A stretch of DNA of 64,000 nt from Synchiropus splendidus (GCF_027744825.2 NC_071334.1:33263937-33327936), one strand, 5' to 3'. Shown: positions 40,891-52,695, counted from the first letter of the stretch. Notes: generated by a model from the sequence alone, not told the origin. Made by a program: numbers and translations.

Positions 40891-41818
40891 ACATAGCGTG
40901 ATTACATTATTGTACTAGCTATACTGAAAAAAGCAATACAGAAAGCTACATACGTTTTTATATTTATATATTTAGCTAGTATTCAGAATGTCACCACTAA
41001 ATGAACGTACAAACCTACCTGCTACCTTGCTGCTGCTGCAGCTGCCTCTCCAGTCATGTTGGCCGAGGTCTCTCTTGGAGATGAAGGGCTCCAGAAGAGA
41101 GAGGACGGTGAAGAACGCTCACTTCACGGCACTACAGTAGATGCCACTGACCACTCAGCTCCTCGATCGCCATCCTCCCCTCATATAAACAGAGCCTTCA
41201 GCACGTCTCATCTGAATTAAATTAAATCAGAAACAGTACTTATTTATCCCGTCGCCATACAGACGTAGTTTCTACAGTCGCAGCAGTACATTCGCCTCGT
41301 AAACTCGGTGGACATTGCGTTTAGTAAACTTAGGTAAATAAAGGTGTTAACTCACCAGGAACGCCACCGTTGTGGCGAACTTTCCCTCCGGACAAGATTC
41401 TTCCTATTTATGTTCCGGTGGAAATTAAAAAATGCACAATTTGTGCCACTCTCGACAGGACGGCGGAAAGTCTGCATGTAAACAACCGCAGTCGCAGTAG
41501 CCCAGTTGTGTCATCTTGAGTAGTCTTGAGAATCGCCGTATGTAGCTCAAATCACCTAGCGTCGCACACTCCAGTCGTGTCCATGTTGGTCGCCGCTGAT
41601 CGCCGTCAAACGCCCAACTCCATTGACTTTATATGCAAATCAGTTGTGTCGCTCGGTGTGAAAGTACCTTTAGAGATCAAGTACGGAGAGTAATGAAAAC
41701 CTCATGAAATATTCTTGAACATGGCTCTTGTGGTGTGTGAACAGTCGTATCTGGGTAGAACAATTTTTGTCGTAAGTAATAGGGACACGTTTGGGTCCCT
41801 TCGAAGGAAGTTGAGTTG

Positions 41819-41890
41819 AGGTTCCACCGAGATTTGAACTCGGATCACTGGATTCAAAGTCCAGAGTGCTGACCATTACACCATGGAACC
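41819..41890 (-). tRNA. tRNA-Gln(TTG): tRNA-Gln (TTG)
   Basis: Canonical 72-nt gene, the last Gln gene of the cluster, about 150 bp from the Harbinger B end. A 19-nt Gln 5' fragment follows at 41,980-41,998. Confidence 0.93.
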
Positions 41891-42094
41891 ATGAGAGTTT
41901 TCAGACTTTGGAGTGGTTCTTGGACATTCCTTCATAAAGCTCCTGCCAGTAGAAAATGCAGCAAGAGGAAACCTCCATTACCATTACACCATGGAACCTC
42001 ATATGTCCTTCACTGAACATCAAGTAAATCCAGTATTAGAAACTTGGTTGTACAGGCCTTTATTATATTTCAGTGATGTGAAGATTCCATGCAC

Positions 42095-42530
42095 ATTGGT
42101 GCTGTAGACATTAGCAGAGCTGCCGTCTACCTTCTGCTGAGAAGGTGATCGGTTGCAGCCTGCCACCTCTTCAGGACCTGTATGTCTCCAGGACCCAGAG
42201 ACGTGCAGGTGGGATCAGAGCCGACCCTTCTCACCCTGGACATGGACTGTTTGTTCCTCTTCCCTCATGGCCAGAGGCTACGGTCCATCCAGACCAGAAC
42301 CTCCTGTCACAGGAACAGCTTCTTCCCCTCGGCCGTCAGACTGTTGAATTCATGAACAGCCTTGTTGTTATTCTATTTATTTATTTATTCAATTTTTTAT
42401 TAATTTATTTTTATTATTATTATTATTTTTTTTTTTTAGTCAGCACTTTATTCCAAAACACTTTCCTAGTTGGTGGGCTCCCCACTGACCATGGCAATAA
42501 ATTGAATTCTGATTGTGATTCTGATTCTGA
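42095..42530 (+). mobile_element. LINE 3' end (L2-like)
   Basis: Plus-strand remnants in shifting frames read DLYVSRTQRRAGGI, then SQEQLLPLGRQTV, the C-terminal end of a fish L2/CR1-type LINE. The 3' UTR, AT-rich tract (42,365-42,437) and (TTCTGA)n-like tail end near 42,530. Confidence 0.75.
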
Positions 42531-43944
42531 TGTCTGGGACTCCTTTGCTCCGTGAGATATCCCCAGTGACTCACTCAGGTCTGTAGGACCATGCTTGCTT
42601 TGAAATGAGTTGGAGTGACTTCCTGTCTTCTTATTGGTGCGTGTCTGACTTGGTTTGAGCATGAGTGAGAAGGACTCACTATGGTGAGAGCTGGGACTCA
42701 CCTGAGTCAATACTCACATTACGAAACAAACGTTTGGTCCCTCCTCACTGAGCTCCAGGGGAGGGGCTGAGATGAAGTGAAGATACAATGAAGTCGGTTT
42801 ACAGCGGAGTCGCCATGCACAGGAGTGCCGGTGCGTTTAGGGGAGGGGCTTGTGCCGAATGGCTGTTCTGACCATCAACAAAATATTGTTTCTTTAGTGT
42901 CTCGCTGTCCTCCCACTCTCTGTAGCTCTCCAGGAGCTTTGAGGTTCATGTGCTGGTCATGTAATGAGAAGCTGTTGAAGCAGATCAGAGACTTGCTGTT
43001 GTTGGGTTTGCGGGGATGTGTCTGAGCCCAACAACCACAATAGCTCCGCTGTTTAAACGCGATGAGATCCATCCGCCCATTGGTCAGCTTCAGAATCTGG
43101 GTCACGGTTCTGTGTTCCTCTGCCGGGGAGCTGCTAAAGCCCTGGCACTGGTCGTGGGACTCACCGCGTCACGCTTCTCTGATCAATTTGATTTGTCAAG
43201 TACTTTGTTACGCACTGTTTCTTGCTAAAAGCCTTCAGAATGAAATGGGGAGGTTGTTAGTGATCAGTGGAGACGGAGATTGAAGAGGACGGAGCACGAA
43301 CGTGGGCCTCTTCTGCCGGTTCTGCCTCTACGGCGACCGTCACCTGGCTGATATCGCTCCATTTGCTTTTGCGCCGAGCCCCTGCAGAGCATAGGAAGAT
43401 CTCGCGGATGTTTCACAGACTTCACTGGTGGCTCGACAGCAGGAGGAGCTGAGCCACGCCTCCGGCTACAGAGCTGCACACTGTGATGCTACATTTGGTG
43501 TTGCCCCCGAGCATGTTTCCTCTGGGCACTCTGGTTTTCTCCCACCATCCAAACCATTCAGAGACTCAGTCACCAACAGATTGTTGTTGTCCTCGGTGCC
43601 CCGGCCCCTCAACCCGGCTCGCTGGGATGGCTGCGACCGAAAGTCAAAGTTTGCAACTACATTTTCACTCCACAAATAAATAACACAATACTGTGCGTAG
43701 TACAGAGCCGCATGTTCCATTTATCTTGCGTGCAGCGACATTCATATTTAATAACATATGCTACAAAAAAGCTTCTTCAGTTACACAAGAGTGACATGGA
43801 ACTTGTCGTAACTTGGATCCACCCCAACAGTTTGTGCTAATTTGTTAGCGACCGGTTACTGCCGTGTGTTCATGGTGCGGTTGTGGGTCAGCATCGACAA
43901 ATCCAGGTGGCTGTTGTTAGCTGCAGCTATAATTTAGCCACTGT
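42531..43944. other. Intergenic, no gene recognised
   Basis: Short overlapping ORFs on both strands lack recognisable domains or splice context. Positions 43,030-43,660 are more GC-rich and could hold an exon, but nothing supports a specific one. Confidence 0.4.
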
Positions 43945-44940
43945 TTATGGTGGTCTGGGTTTTCTGTGAAGCAGACGTCCTGCTGCTGGTGGCGCTCATC
44001 TCCGTCATCCGCGCCGACGTGCTCCAGCCAGCAGGGTGGAAACATCGCTTCCTACTGGCTCCTATTATTACCAGTTATGCCCTCTGGATGCTTCCCACTC
44101 GGGTCAGTATCAGGAGCAGTGCTGGACTCGGGGCAGAGTGACAATAGACAGAAACTCCACGCTCCTCATATGTGACACAAAGAAAATTAGGTTTCATGAG
44201 ACTGTGACCCTGAATGTTGGAGAGACAGTGGAGCTGAGCTATGATGGGGTCGAACCAGTGTTCAGTGGGCCTATTGGGAAGGCAGAACAGTTGGATTATT
44301 TTCAGTAGACGATGGAACACCTCGGGGGCACCAACTCCAGCTGCTGGCGAAGAAACCTTCCCTCCTGGTCACTGCTGACAGACCTGGTAGTTACATCATC
44401 GCCTACTACTGTCTGGAGAAGCAGCAGGTCAGTTGCCACCTTCACAGCCGTTTCCCTGTTGTAGTCTCACCAGAGGACATCCTGCGCTGGTGAGAGAGTC
44501 TGGAGCTGAACTGTTCTGACGCCAGCAGGAACCAAACACACAGGTGGAGGATGTGGAATTCACTGAGGTCTGTTGAGAGAGTCTCATCTCCACTCTGATG
44601 TTTCCATCTCTGACGTTGGCCCACACAGGTGTATGTACCGGTGTGGACCTTGGTGATGCTGGTCGTGACAGTTATCACCTGTATGTGTGTCCTGAGCATG
44701 AGCCTCCTGCAGTGCAGCTCCTCACTGAGGGGGAGGACCTCACTCTCCACTGTGGGAACAGGAATCCGACTGTTATCGTTCGCTGGTTCATGAGGTCCAA
44801 CAGAACCGTAGCACCGTAGAGACCCTGGTGAAGCTGAGAGAGCCAGAGGTGGATCACCACCTGCTGAGGTTGGTGCTGCTCAGAAGGATTCCTCCATGTT
44901 GTTGACTCTGGTTAGCTCTTCAATGTTGAATAAAGTGTTT
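43945..44940 (+). pseudogene. Ig-domain receptor pseudogene
   Basis: This is the paralogue of the gene at 45,758. It has signal-peptide remains (LLLVALISVIRADVL), a first-domain piece (SGQYQEQCWTRG), LNVGETVELSYDG (domain 2), EPPAVQLLTEGEDLTLHCG (last domain), and LVKLREPEVD before the same polyadenylation signal. Several frameshifts and stops are present. A deletion after SNRT removes most of the last domain, and a second removes the TM helix and tail. Duplication in tandem is clear. Confidence 0.85.
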
Positions 44941-45757
44941 CTGAACCCAAGACTCCAGTTTTCTCCTGGAGGCCAGAGCAGTTCCTTGTCACTCAAGGAA
45001 GCGTCCCCTTCTCTCCTCCGCCTCATCCACTCATCAGATCCCCGGCAGCCGACATCATCTTCTGTCCATCGTCAGCGGACTTCAGTCCCTGGTCCTGCTG
45101 AGCCTCACGACCCGCTGCAGGACTGACTTTCCTTGCCTGATTTGTCCCTATGGTCATGGTACATATGGACACCCAGGATGGGCAGGGATGATGCGGCCAG
45201 CTCCCCTGGATCCTCCACTACCAAACGTTGCTCAGACCCCACCCACAGACTTACTATTAGATTCATTTGGAATCTCAACTAATGAAATGGCTGAATGAAT
45301 CTGCCCTGCTGTGGACCACACTTACTCTGCTTTTATCAGATGCTGAACGTTCACTTTTCATCTCTTCTATTTCGCCTTGTTTTCTTTCTTCCTCTTTCAC
45401 TGCAGATCCCAGTGCAACTCTGTCCTTCTGTCTTCCAGTTTTCTCTGCCGCGCCCTCCTCTTTCCTTCAACAGTTCTCCTCCTGAACTTCAGGCCTTGTC
45501 AAGACATTCTAACTAAGCGGAGATAGATCATCCCTACACACACTCCTCTGCTCTCACATGGCCAAGAAAGAAAGAAAAAAAAACTCTCTCCCACACACAC
45601 ACACTCAGACCGTCATATTCCAAAAGGGCGGAACGTTCCTGTGCTCTCTTCCAAGAATTACACAGCCTTTGGCGAGGACATTGTTTTTCTTCCCCACATT
45701 TGCTCCGTATGGAGCAGGGAGAAGCTGCTCCGGTGGTGAGACGAGGGTCATCAAGCC

Positions 45758-47038
45758 ATGACTGGGGCTGCTGAGACCTTGTTGCTGTTGGCGCTCATCT
45801 CCATAATCCTCGCCGACGTGCTCCAGAGAGCCGGGAGACCACATTACTTCTCGTTGGATGAGACAGCTGACTTTTGTTGGGCCTCTAAATGGACCGGTGA
45901 GCAGACAGAACTTCTGTGGAACACCTCAGTAGCTCAGCGCAGCATTTTTAACTGGCGTTATTTGGGAATGTACAGCGTGAGTGTTTCGGACTCGGGTCAG
46001 TACGAGGAGCAGTGCTGGACTCAGGGCAGCGTCACACTCAGGAGGAACTACACTCTCCTCGTCTGTGACGAACACATTACAGATCAAAATCTGTGGTTGG
46101 CTGTTGGACAGACAGTGGAGCTGACTTGTGACGCGATGGGACCAAACCAGAGTGTCCACTGGGCCACAGAACGTACGAACCACAGAACAGATAACTGGGA
46201 ATTAACTCTGAAAACCGATCAAACATGGTCAGCAGCGATGAAGAGGAGGGCATCTCTTCGTGTCACGGGTCACAGTCTTTCTCTGTTCAACAAATATTTC
46301 TGCCTGGAGAAGGACCAGCTGAGCTGTGTGACACTGAAAAGTTACACTATCTTGGTTCCACCAGAGTACATCCTACGCTCGGTGGGAGAGAGTCTGGAGC
46401 TGAACTGTTCCCACGGCGGAGGAAACGAAACAAACCGGTGGGGAATGACGAATTCGCTCTGGAATTTCACAGAGAGTCCGAACTCCACCCTGCTGTTTCC
46501 ATCTCTGACGTTGGGCCACACTGGTGACTACAGCTGTCGAAGCAGTGATGATGGCACTTATTCCCTGTATGTGTGTCCTGAGCCTGAGCCTCCGGCTGTG
46601 GAGCACTTCACTGGGGGGGAGAACCTCACTCTCCACTGTGGGGACTGGAATCAGCCCGATGGGGTTCAATGGTTCAGGAGGTCCAACAGAACTGACGGAA
46701 GAGTCTTTGTTGTTACTGAGGATGGAGGACTAGACAACATGGATCTCTCTAACAGCAGCCTGGTGATCAGGAACGTCTCTCTGCAGGACAGTGGACAAGT
46801 CTGGTGTGTGGTGATGAGAGGTGACCTCTGTGTGTTCAGGTCTGAGACCCTGGTGAAGCTGAGAGAGCCAGAGGTGGATCCCCACCTGCTGAGGTTTGTG
46901 CTGCTCAGTGCTGTGGTGCTGATGATGCTGTGTGTTGTTGGTGTTGTGGGGAGCGTTGTGTGGAGGGGCAGGAGGAGAGAGCAGAGCCCAGCACCTGTGG
47001 AGGAGCTGGAGATCTGTCCGTCTGCTGATCGTCTGTAG
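45758..47038 (+). CDS. Ig-superfamily type I membrane receptor, single ORF
   Basis: 426 codons. Signal peptide 1-19 (LLLLALISIILA). Four Ig-like regions: about 25-102 (atypical, DSGQYEEQCW), 110-200 (VGQTVELTCD, KYFCLE), 203-288 (GESLELNCS, GHTGDYSC) and 292-370 (GENLTLHCG, DSGQVWC). A TM helix at about 378-402 (VLLSAVVLMMLCVVGVVGSVVW) precedes a 24-residue tail ending in CPSADRL, with no ITIM or ITAM. Many N-glycosylation sites. It is likely a cell-surface recognition protein of immune type; ligand unknown. The whole protein lies in one exon-like ORF, which is unusual for Ig receptors. ATG context gccATGa. Confidence 0.85.
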   Translation: MTGAAETLLLLALISIILADVLQRAGRPHYFSLDETADFCWASKWTGEQTELLWNTSVAQRSIFNWRYLGMYSVSVSDSGQYEEQCWTQGSVTLRRNYTLLVCDEHITDQNLWLAVGQTVELTCDAMGPNQSVHWATERTNHRTDNWELTLKTDQTWSAAMKRRASLRVTGHSLSLFNKYFCLEKDQLSCVTLKSYTILVPPEYILRSVGESLELNCSHGGGNETNRWGMTNSLWNFTESPNSTLLFPSLTLGHTGDYSCRSSDDGTYSLYVCPEPEPPAVEHFTGGENLTLHCGDWNQPDGVQWFRRSNRTDGRVFVVTEDGGLDNMDLSNSSLVIRNVSLQDSGQVWCVVMRGDLCVFRSETLVKLREPEVDPHLLRFVLLSAVVLMMLCVVGVVGSVVWRGRRREQSPAPVEELEICPSADRL

Positions 47039-47099
47039 ATCTTGGATCCGAAAGAAGGATTCCTCCGTGTTGTTGACTCTGGTTTGCTCTTCAATGTTG

Positions 47100-47105
47100 A
47101 ATAAA
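47100..47105 (+). promoter_or_regulatory. Polyadenylation signal AATAAA
   Basis: It lies 62 bp after the stop of the Ig receptor gene. The same context (gttgAATAAAgtgtttctg) occurs after the pseudogene at about 44,929. Confidence 0.75.
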
Positions 47106-47265
47106 GTGTTTCTGAACCCAAGACTCCAGTTTTCTTCTGGAGGTCCGTCCAGTTCTTTGTCACTCAAGGGTGGGATTAACCAGAGTGCTCAGAGGTCTCT
47201 GGTTCTCCCGACAGTTCTGAATGAGTGTTTATGGTCTGACGGCGCTCCGACTTGATATTCTCCAG

Positions 47266-47434
47266 GTGATACTCAGACAGGAGGGGCAGAGCCTCAGTCA
47301 GGTGACTCAAACCATCCACGACTTCACCCTGCTGTTGCTGCCCGAGGGTGGGGCCTACATCATCGAGGTGCAAGCGCTGAGCAAGGGAGGAGAGGGCGCT
47401 GTGAGCTCGCAGGTTCGAATCCTCACCTCCTGCA
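47266..47434 (+). CDS. Isolated fibronectin type III exon
   Basis: A 169-nt open exon lies between an acceptor (gatattctccag) and a consensus donor (tgca|gtaagt). It reads VILRQEGQSLSQVTQ, then TLLLLPEGGAYIIEVQALSK and GGEGAVSSQVRILTS: the C-terminal strands of an FN3 domain, with Tyr and the SKGGEG turn. The style resembles FN3 domains of contactin-type cell-adhesion proteins. No neighbouring exon of that gene was found, so it may be the end of a larger gene or a stranded copy. Confidence 0.55.
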
Positions 47435-50400
47435 GTAAGTTCAGCGCTTCTTCCCGCACTTCGCACGCATGAGTTCCCGAGGCCACGCCCACCGGAGGAG
47501 CAGCCGCCTCTTTGAGTCACGGACTCATGAGTCTCTGGTTCAGTTAGTGTTTCTCTAATGTGTGTGTGTTGCCAGAGACCATGAGCCAGTCTGACGGACA
47601 CACACGTTTGTCTCTCTATCCTTGTGGGGACCATCACCCTTTCCCCAGCCTCTCCCCATAAACCTAACCATCCAAAACACACGGCTCACTTGAACCAGGA
47701 CTCTGAACCAAACTTGAACCAGTTAGAATATCCCCGTTATTTTGAAGTCTTCATCCTCAAATCGAGGCTGAGCCTTGCGGGGTCCGACAAAAGGGTAATG
47801 TTAAGGTAGTGTTTATTGTCAATTCTGCCATATGCATTGCATACAGAGGATTGAAATGTCACTAAACATACAACATTGAACCATGTATAAAATACAACAT
47901 ATACAACAACAACAAAAACACAAGTGTCGAATTGTCAATAAGGGGCCCCACAGTGGCATATGGTCTCGACAAGGACAGTGTTTTGTCAAGAATTGGTCAC
48001 CACAAACACAGATAAACCACTCCCACACACAGACCCAACAGCTGAGAAAGTGACCGCTCGCATTCATCCCTCAGATCATGGGTACACCCACAAGTCTGCT
48101 GGAGACTCTCGGAACTGCGCTTGTTCTCATATGTACATGGGGAAACACCAGGAGGATGAGCTCACAAGCTGTTAGCGCTGCCCCAAATTCAGGTTTCCCC
48201 AAATCAACCTCATTCCTCTCATTTCAGCCACCTGTCTATCATCTCAAGGCCACGCCCCCTCCAGCCTCAGACAGAACCATTGAGGGGTGAGTTGCAGGAC
48301 GCACATGCAGATGCAGACCAGGGTTCGAATTTGTGTTCCTTCCACCAAAGCCTTCACCATGACTTTGTCTTGCTGAGCCCAGAATGTGCAGCTCTGGCTC
48401 TCACCACCGATGAAGGCAGGAAGCAGTTCAACATTGATGCTGGCTCTTGGGAGCCTCAATAATTCCACTCAACTGAGCATCTTGCAGTGTTTCCTTGGAC
48501 CGCCACATCATGTTTCTTCTTCTTTTCTTGAGGTACAAAATACACAACCTGCCTGGAACTCTGCACACACTTAGCTGTGACATGAGGTTTTGGAGTGGCC
48601 AGGGTCCACCAGGGGTGAGAGTGAAGTCACAGACATGTGAGCAGGAGCAGGAACTGTAGCAGTTGATGGCTGAGTCTTTCATGAGGTCAACACTTTGATC
48701 CAGAACCAGCTGACGCCGGTCCAGTCAGAACCCTTGTAGAGCCTCAGGTCATGCTAACAAGGCTGGTTACCCACAATCCTCTGCTGTCTCCAGGCTAGCC
48801 TTTTCCTCTGGAGCTCTGGGGCTTTTTCTTCCATAGGGTTCTTTGCAACAGCCACCTGCTCCTCCAGCAAGTTGCTGCCTCCCAACTTCAGTCCTTTCAG
48901 CTCACTTGAGGTGCTTGAATCTTGGCTCCAGTATGGTGGCAACCTTCACATTTGCAATGTTGCTGTTTTCCTTGCGTGTCTCCAGGTCTTTTCTTTGCCA
49001 TGTTGACAGGGTCATGACCGGCGCTCTGCCTCACCTGAGAGAGATGGCGACCTGCAGGCAGAGCCACAGTGCTCGAGACATTCTTTCCTCCTCCCAGAAG
49101 TTCAGACACAAAGCCGCACCAGAAAATCACCTCTGCTTCAGTCAAAAATAATAAAATACTCTCCTCATATTCATGCTGCATTCACATATGTGCCCATGTA
49201 AACACAGTACAGCTCTCTGCCATGCACTCAGACTGATGAGTGAGAGACAGACCTGTGAGGCTCCAGTGGCATTTCCATGGATGGGAAGTCATCTTCTCTG
49301 AAGCTAGGCGTCCTGTTTCACCACAGAAGCTCACTCCACTAGAATCCTTCATGAACTCTGCTTTGTTCGCATGTTGCTGCCTTCATGTCTCACGTGACGC
49401 ACTATTACTACTGTCATTATTACTTCTCACCTTTTCCTGCTCTTCTTTTTCTGGTGCTTCGCCCCAAAACTGGGTTCATTTTAACCGTGTTCACTCCATC
49501 AAGCCTTTTTAACGGGAGATCAACAGGATTCTGAGGAAGTTTGCCGTTTCATTTGGCCAGATGGTTGGTCCCAGGTTCACTTCTGCACCTGCTGACTCAG
49601 CAGCAGTGAGAGAAGAGAGACAGAGAGACATACGTCAGAGAGAACATGCCGGGTCACGTTCTCGACCCCCCTTAGCTGGAGGAAGACAAACAGAAAGTCC
49701 TCAGAGAGCAAGTGCCTCAGCAGGTCTGGACCTTCTGCCTCCAGCTGTTGTTGGTCAGCGCTTCCGTCCAGCAGGTGACCAATTCAGGTGAGACTCATCA
49801 CGTGACCATCGTCATCGCTGATGAAGAAACACGGCTTTTGTCTTGCTGACATGAGTTTTTGCATGTGAGCTTCTTGAGTTGAGGGTCTGCAGTGGCCGGT
49901 GTCCACCGGCAGTGGGAGGCGGTTCTCACACAATGTCTTGATCAGGTGTTTGAGGCCGTTTGATGTGACGTCACATGTTGATCTAAGAGAGTCGGGCTCT
50001 GATCAGCATCTTCAACATGAAGAGTTCAGCGATGAACTGTGAACGTGAAACCCAGTTTTGATGTTTTGTGTTTCATTTCACGACATTCAATATTCAATGG
50101 TTAAAACATAGTTTAGGGGTTGTCTTGCGTTATTAGGGTTATTAGAGTTGTGTTGTCGAATCTAGAGCTCTATCAGCATGTTTCTAAATTTCAAAATATC
50201 ATCATAAATAAAGTGTTATTCATCAAAATGCATGATTTTCAAAAGGCCTTTATTTTGAAATTGCACTTGGGTCAGAGTTCTAACTTCCTGTGTGCGTTCC
50301 TAGGGTGGTCTAGTTTAATTCTAGATCTAGATTTAAATTCTAGAACAGGCGCATAACAATCAGCTCCACTCCTCATATACATCACAAACGCACCAGATCA

Positions 50401-50938
50401 CAAAGAGGATGTGTGGAAAAAAGACTCAACGACTACAACAGAAACAAAAGGCATGTCATGGTCGTACAGCCATCGCCCTGAAGCCTCTCCAGAAGAATGA
50501 GGTGGTTCGCATGGAGGGACCTGAAGAGCCATTGTATTACAAGTTGCACCCAGATCTTACACTGCCATGACAGAGAATGGAGATGTATTCAGAAGAAACT
50601 GGAGGCATCTACTGAAAACTACAGAGTCAAGGCAGCCACAGGTGGATAGAGGAAGGTCACGGTAGTGACAATCTAACAGATGTCCCATGCCATGCAGATG
50701 GGATAATAGAGGACACATCTAAGAGAATGCAACATTCTGTTCAGCTACACAGGTCAGAGCGGACCAGATAACCGGTGGTTAAACTGGACCTGTAGATGAA
50801 GTTTGGGGTGTGGGGACTGTTCATAAATCACCTGCAGATATTTATAGGTTGGTTGCTTCTAAAATCTTATGTTGTTTTATGTCCTTCTTCTTCAGCTAAC
50901 TCAGTATTCAAATAAGGCAATCAATTTGAAGTCACTGC
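47435..50938. other. Non-coding interval
   Basis: Positions 47,800-47,960 look like a minus-strand LINE 3' UTR (ttattgtcaa motif followed by imperfect A-rich repeats). The rest shows only short uncorrelated ORFs. No RNA gene was recognised. Confidence 0.45.
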
Positions 50939-50940
50939 TA

Positions 50941-52129
50941 CCGTATTTTCCGGACTACAGAGCGCACCGGAATATTAGCCGCACCCACCAAATCCAAGAA
51001 GGGAAATGGATTTTGTTCATACATAAGCCGCACCGCTCTATAAGCCGCGGGTGCACCGTTGCTGTCTGCGCCACAGAAAATGCATGAGGATCACTTCTAG
51101 CGATCCTAGTTTTGAAAACGGGGTCCAGTGTCGAGACTGACTCATGAAACAATCTTGCCAATGTTCTGAACTCCAGTTCTGAACTCCTCACATCTAAAGT
51201 GTTCAGAAAGCGCTGTTTTCACCCTCCAGTACATCGTCTGGGTCAGCAGAGCTGCGGACACGCGGGCGAAAACAGCGCAATTTGAGCGCTTTAACGGTAA
51301 ATAAAACGCCCGTGATGTCATCGGTTTGATGTGACGAAGCTCAATATTTTTGCCAGCAAAGAGCATGCTCATTAGACTGTAAAAACTCGGGATGCTCCGA
51401 GAGACAGGGAGAGCACTCAGCTGAAGCAGCTGTCTTCAACATCTTTCATGAAAGTTCTCACTCTGGACGGTTGCAAACGTTTCAGATTCACCGATTCAAC
51501 GCTGCATCTGACACACACAAGACTGCAGCGGATTTGGTCCCGGTTGATTCCGTCTTAAAACGACACCTGAGAAAGGCTGCTCATCTGGCGCGGTGAAATT
51601 AATGATTATTTCTCGGGCAATATGCTTCGCGTTCTGGACGTCACGCTCAGACCGGCGAGTGTCGCGAGTGACCGCTGGTTCGTTAGTTTCACTTTCATGA
51701 GCACCAGAAAACTCTCTGTGCTCCGTCAAGTGCTGGTGTTTTAAATATCGTATTGAATTCGTGGCGTTGACGCCTTTTAACGTGCATGTGCTGCAGGATG
51801 CAAACTTGACATGACAGACTGAAAAAAGCTTCCGCGTTAGACACGCCGTTGCCAAGCGAGTGGCGAGTCGGGAGGGAGGAGCAGACGCATCACAAACCGC
51901 GGGCGGTGCCTCATCAGAACGGCTGCTGTCACATGTGATCGGATTTTGTGACCAGCAATGACAGGCAGTGATCGGCTTTCACAGATCACAACGAGTTCAG
52001 CCTTTCATAATCGGTGGCCGATTGATTGGAATATCCCTGTAAAAATCAATATATTAGCCACATCGTTTTATAAGCCGCAGGGTTCAGACCACGAGAAAAA
52101 AGTAGCGGCTTATAGTCCGGAAATTACGG
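50941..52129. mobile_element. TIR transposon, non-autonomous, TA-flanked
   Basis: The left end ccgtattttccggactaca and right end tatagtccggaaattacgg are imperfect inverted repeats, each next to TA (50,939-50,940 and 52,130-52,131). Subterminal taagccgca-type motifs recur inside both ends (51,024, 51,042, 52,070, 52,105). No transposase ORF is present. TA flanks fit Tc1/mariner-like insertion; the family is not assigned. Confidence 0.8.
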
Positions 52130-52414
52130 TAATGTGTCCAGATTTCTTTACTGATCAGATTAGAGACTACATTTATTATAAGACACACCGAAGCAATGCA
52201 CTTATGACCAAGGCAACAACCATGTGTGTTGACAACTGAATAAGAAGAATGACAGAGAAAAGACTGTGTCATGATGGTGTCAGTCACTACCACGCACACA
52301 CACTGACTTGTTCTGCAAGGGTCCAATATCATTTTAAAAGACAGTGAAATGCCAATAATTGATTCCCTTTAAGAATCGATTTGGGTTCTAGAAGCTTCAG
52401 TTCCTTCACTGAAG

Positions 52415-52600
52415 TTGTCAGAATCAGAAAAACTTTATTCATCCCAAGAGAATCTTTTTCGTAACATAACATGCTCTGTAAACAACAAAAATATAAATAT
52501 GAAATGTAAAATATAAAATGCAAAATACAAAATACTCTTGACAGACAGTGAAGAAAAGAGGAAAGAAGGCTACGCACATAGTGCACATAAAAACGGGTTA
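52415..52600 (-). mobile_element. LINE 3' tail
   Basis: The minus strand ends with a gggatgaataaagtttttctg-like tail, the characteristic 3' end of fish Rex/L2-like LINEs. Imperfect aaatataaa repeats lie beside it. There is no ORF. Confidence 0.5.
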
Positions 52601-52604
52601 GAGT

Positions 52605-52695
52605 TACAGGTTGATGGAAGACTACAGCTCCGTCTCTGGTCCAGGATCTGTCGGTGACTCATGTTTCCCTTCAGAGTGTATAAATTTTGTGATGT
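52605..52695 (+). pseudogene. U5 snRNA promoter and 5' end, decayed
   Basis: The sequence follows the region from about -45 to +40 of the U5 genes (ggttgatg, tacagctcc, tctggt, actcatgttt, cttcaga, gtataaat), then diverges before loop 1. It lies 110 bp from a tRNA-Gly gene, as U5 genes lie near Gly-type remnants in the main cluster. Confidence 0.65.

Larger units (their letters stand above)
39245..41670 (+). mobile_element. PIF/Harbinger element B, non-autonomous
   Basis: Terminal inverted repeats aaggtacgttcacaccga (39,245) and tcggtgtgaaagtacctt (41,653) bound a 2.4-kb element. TAA/TTA-like trinucleotides adjoin the ends, but no exact duplication is seen. It contains transposase exon 1, the start of exon 2, and on the opposite strand a second ORF with plausible splicing. 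Confidence 0.85.

Noticed and set aside
1..42000. CRISPR-like array from repeated tRNA units
   Set aside because: Repeats are tRNA genes with long variable flanks in both orientations in a eukaryotic genome; there is no regular spacing.
42423..42710. 95-codon minus-strand ORF
   Set aside because: It overlaps the LINE tail and low-complexity AT tract; no recognisable domain.
43264..43683. Overlapping ORFs in the GC-rich stretch
   Set aside because: Frames are open on both strands, as expected from GC content; no conserved motif, start context or splice signals.
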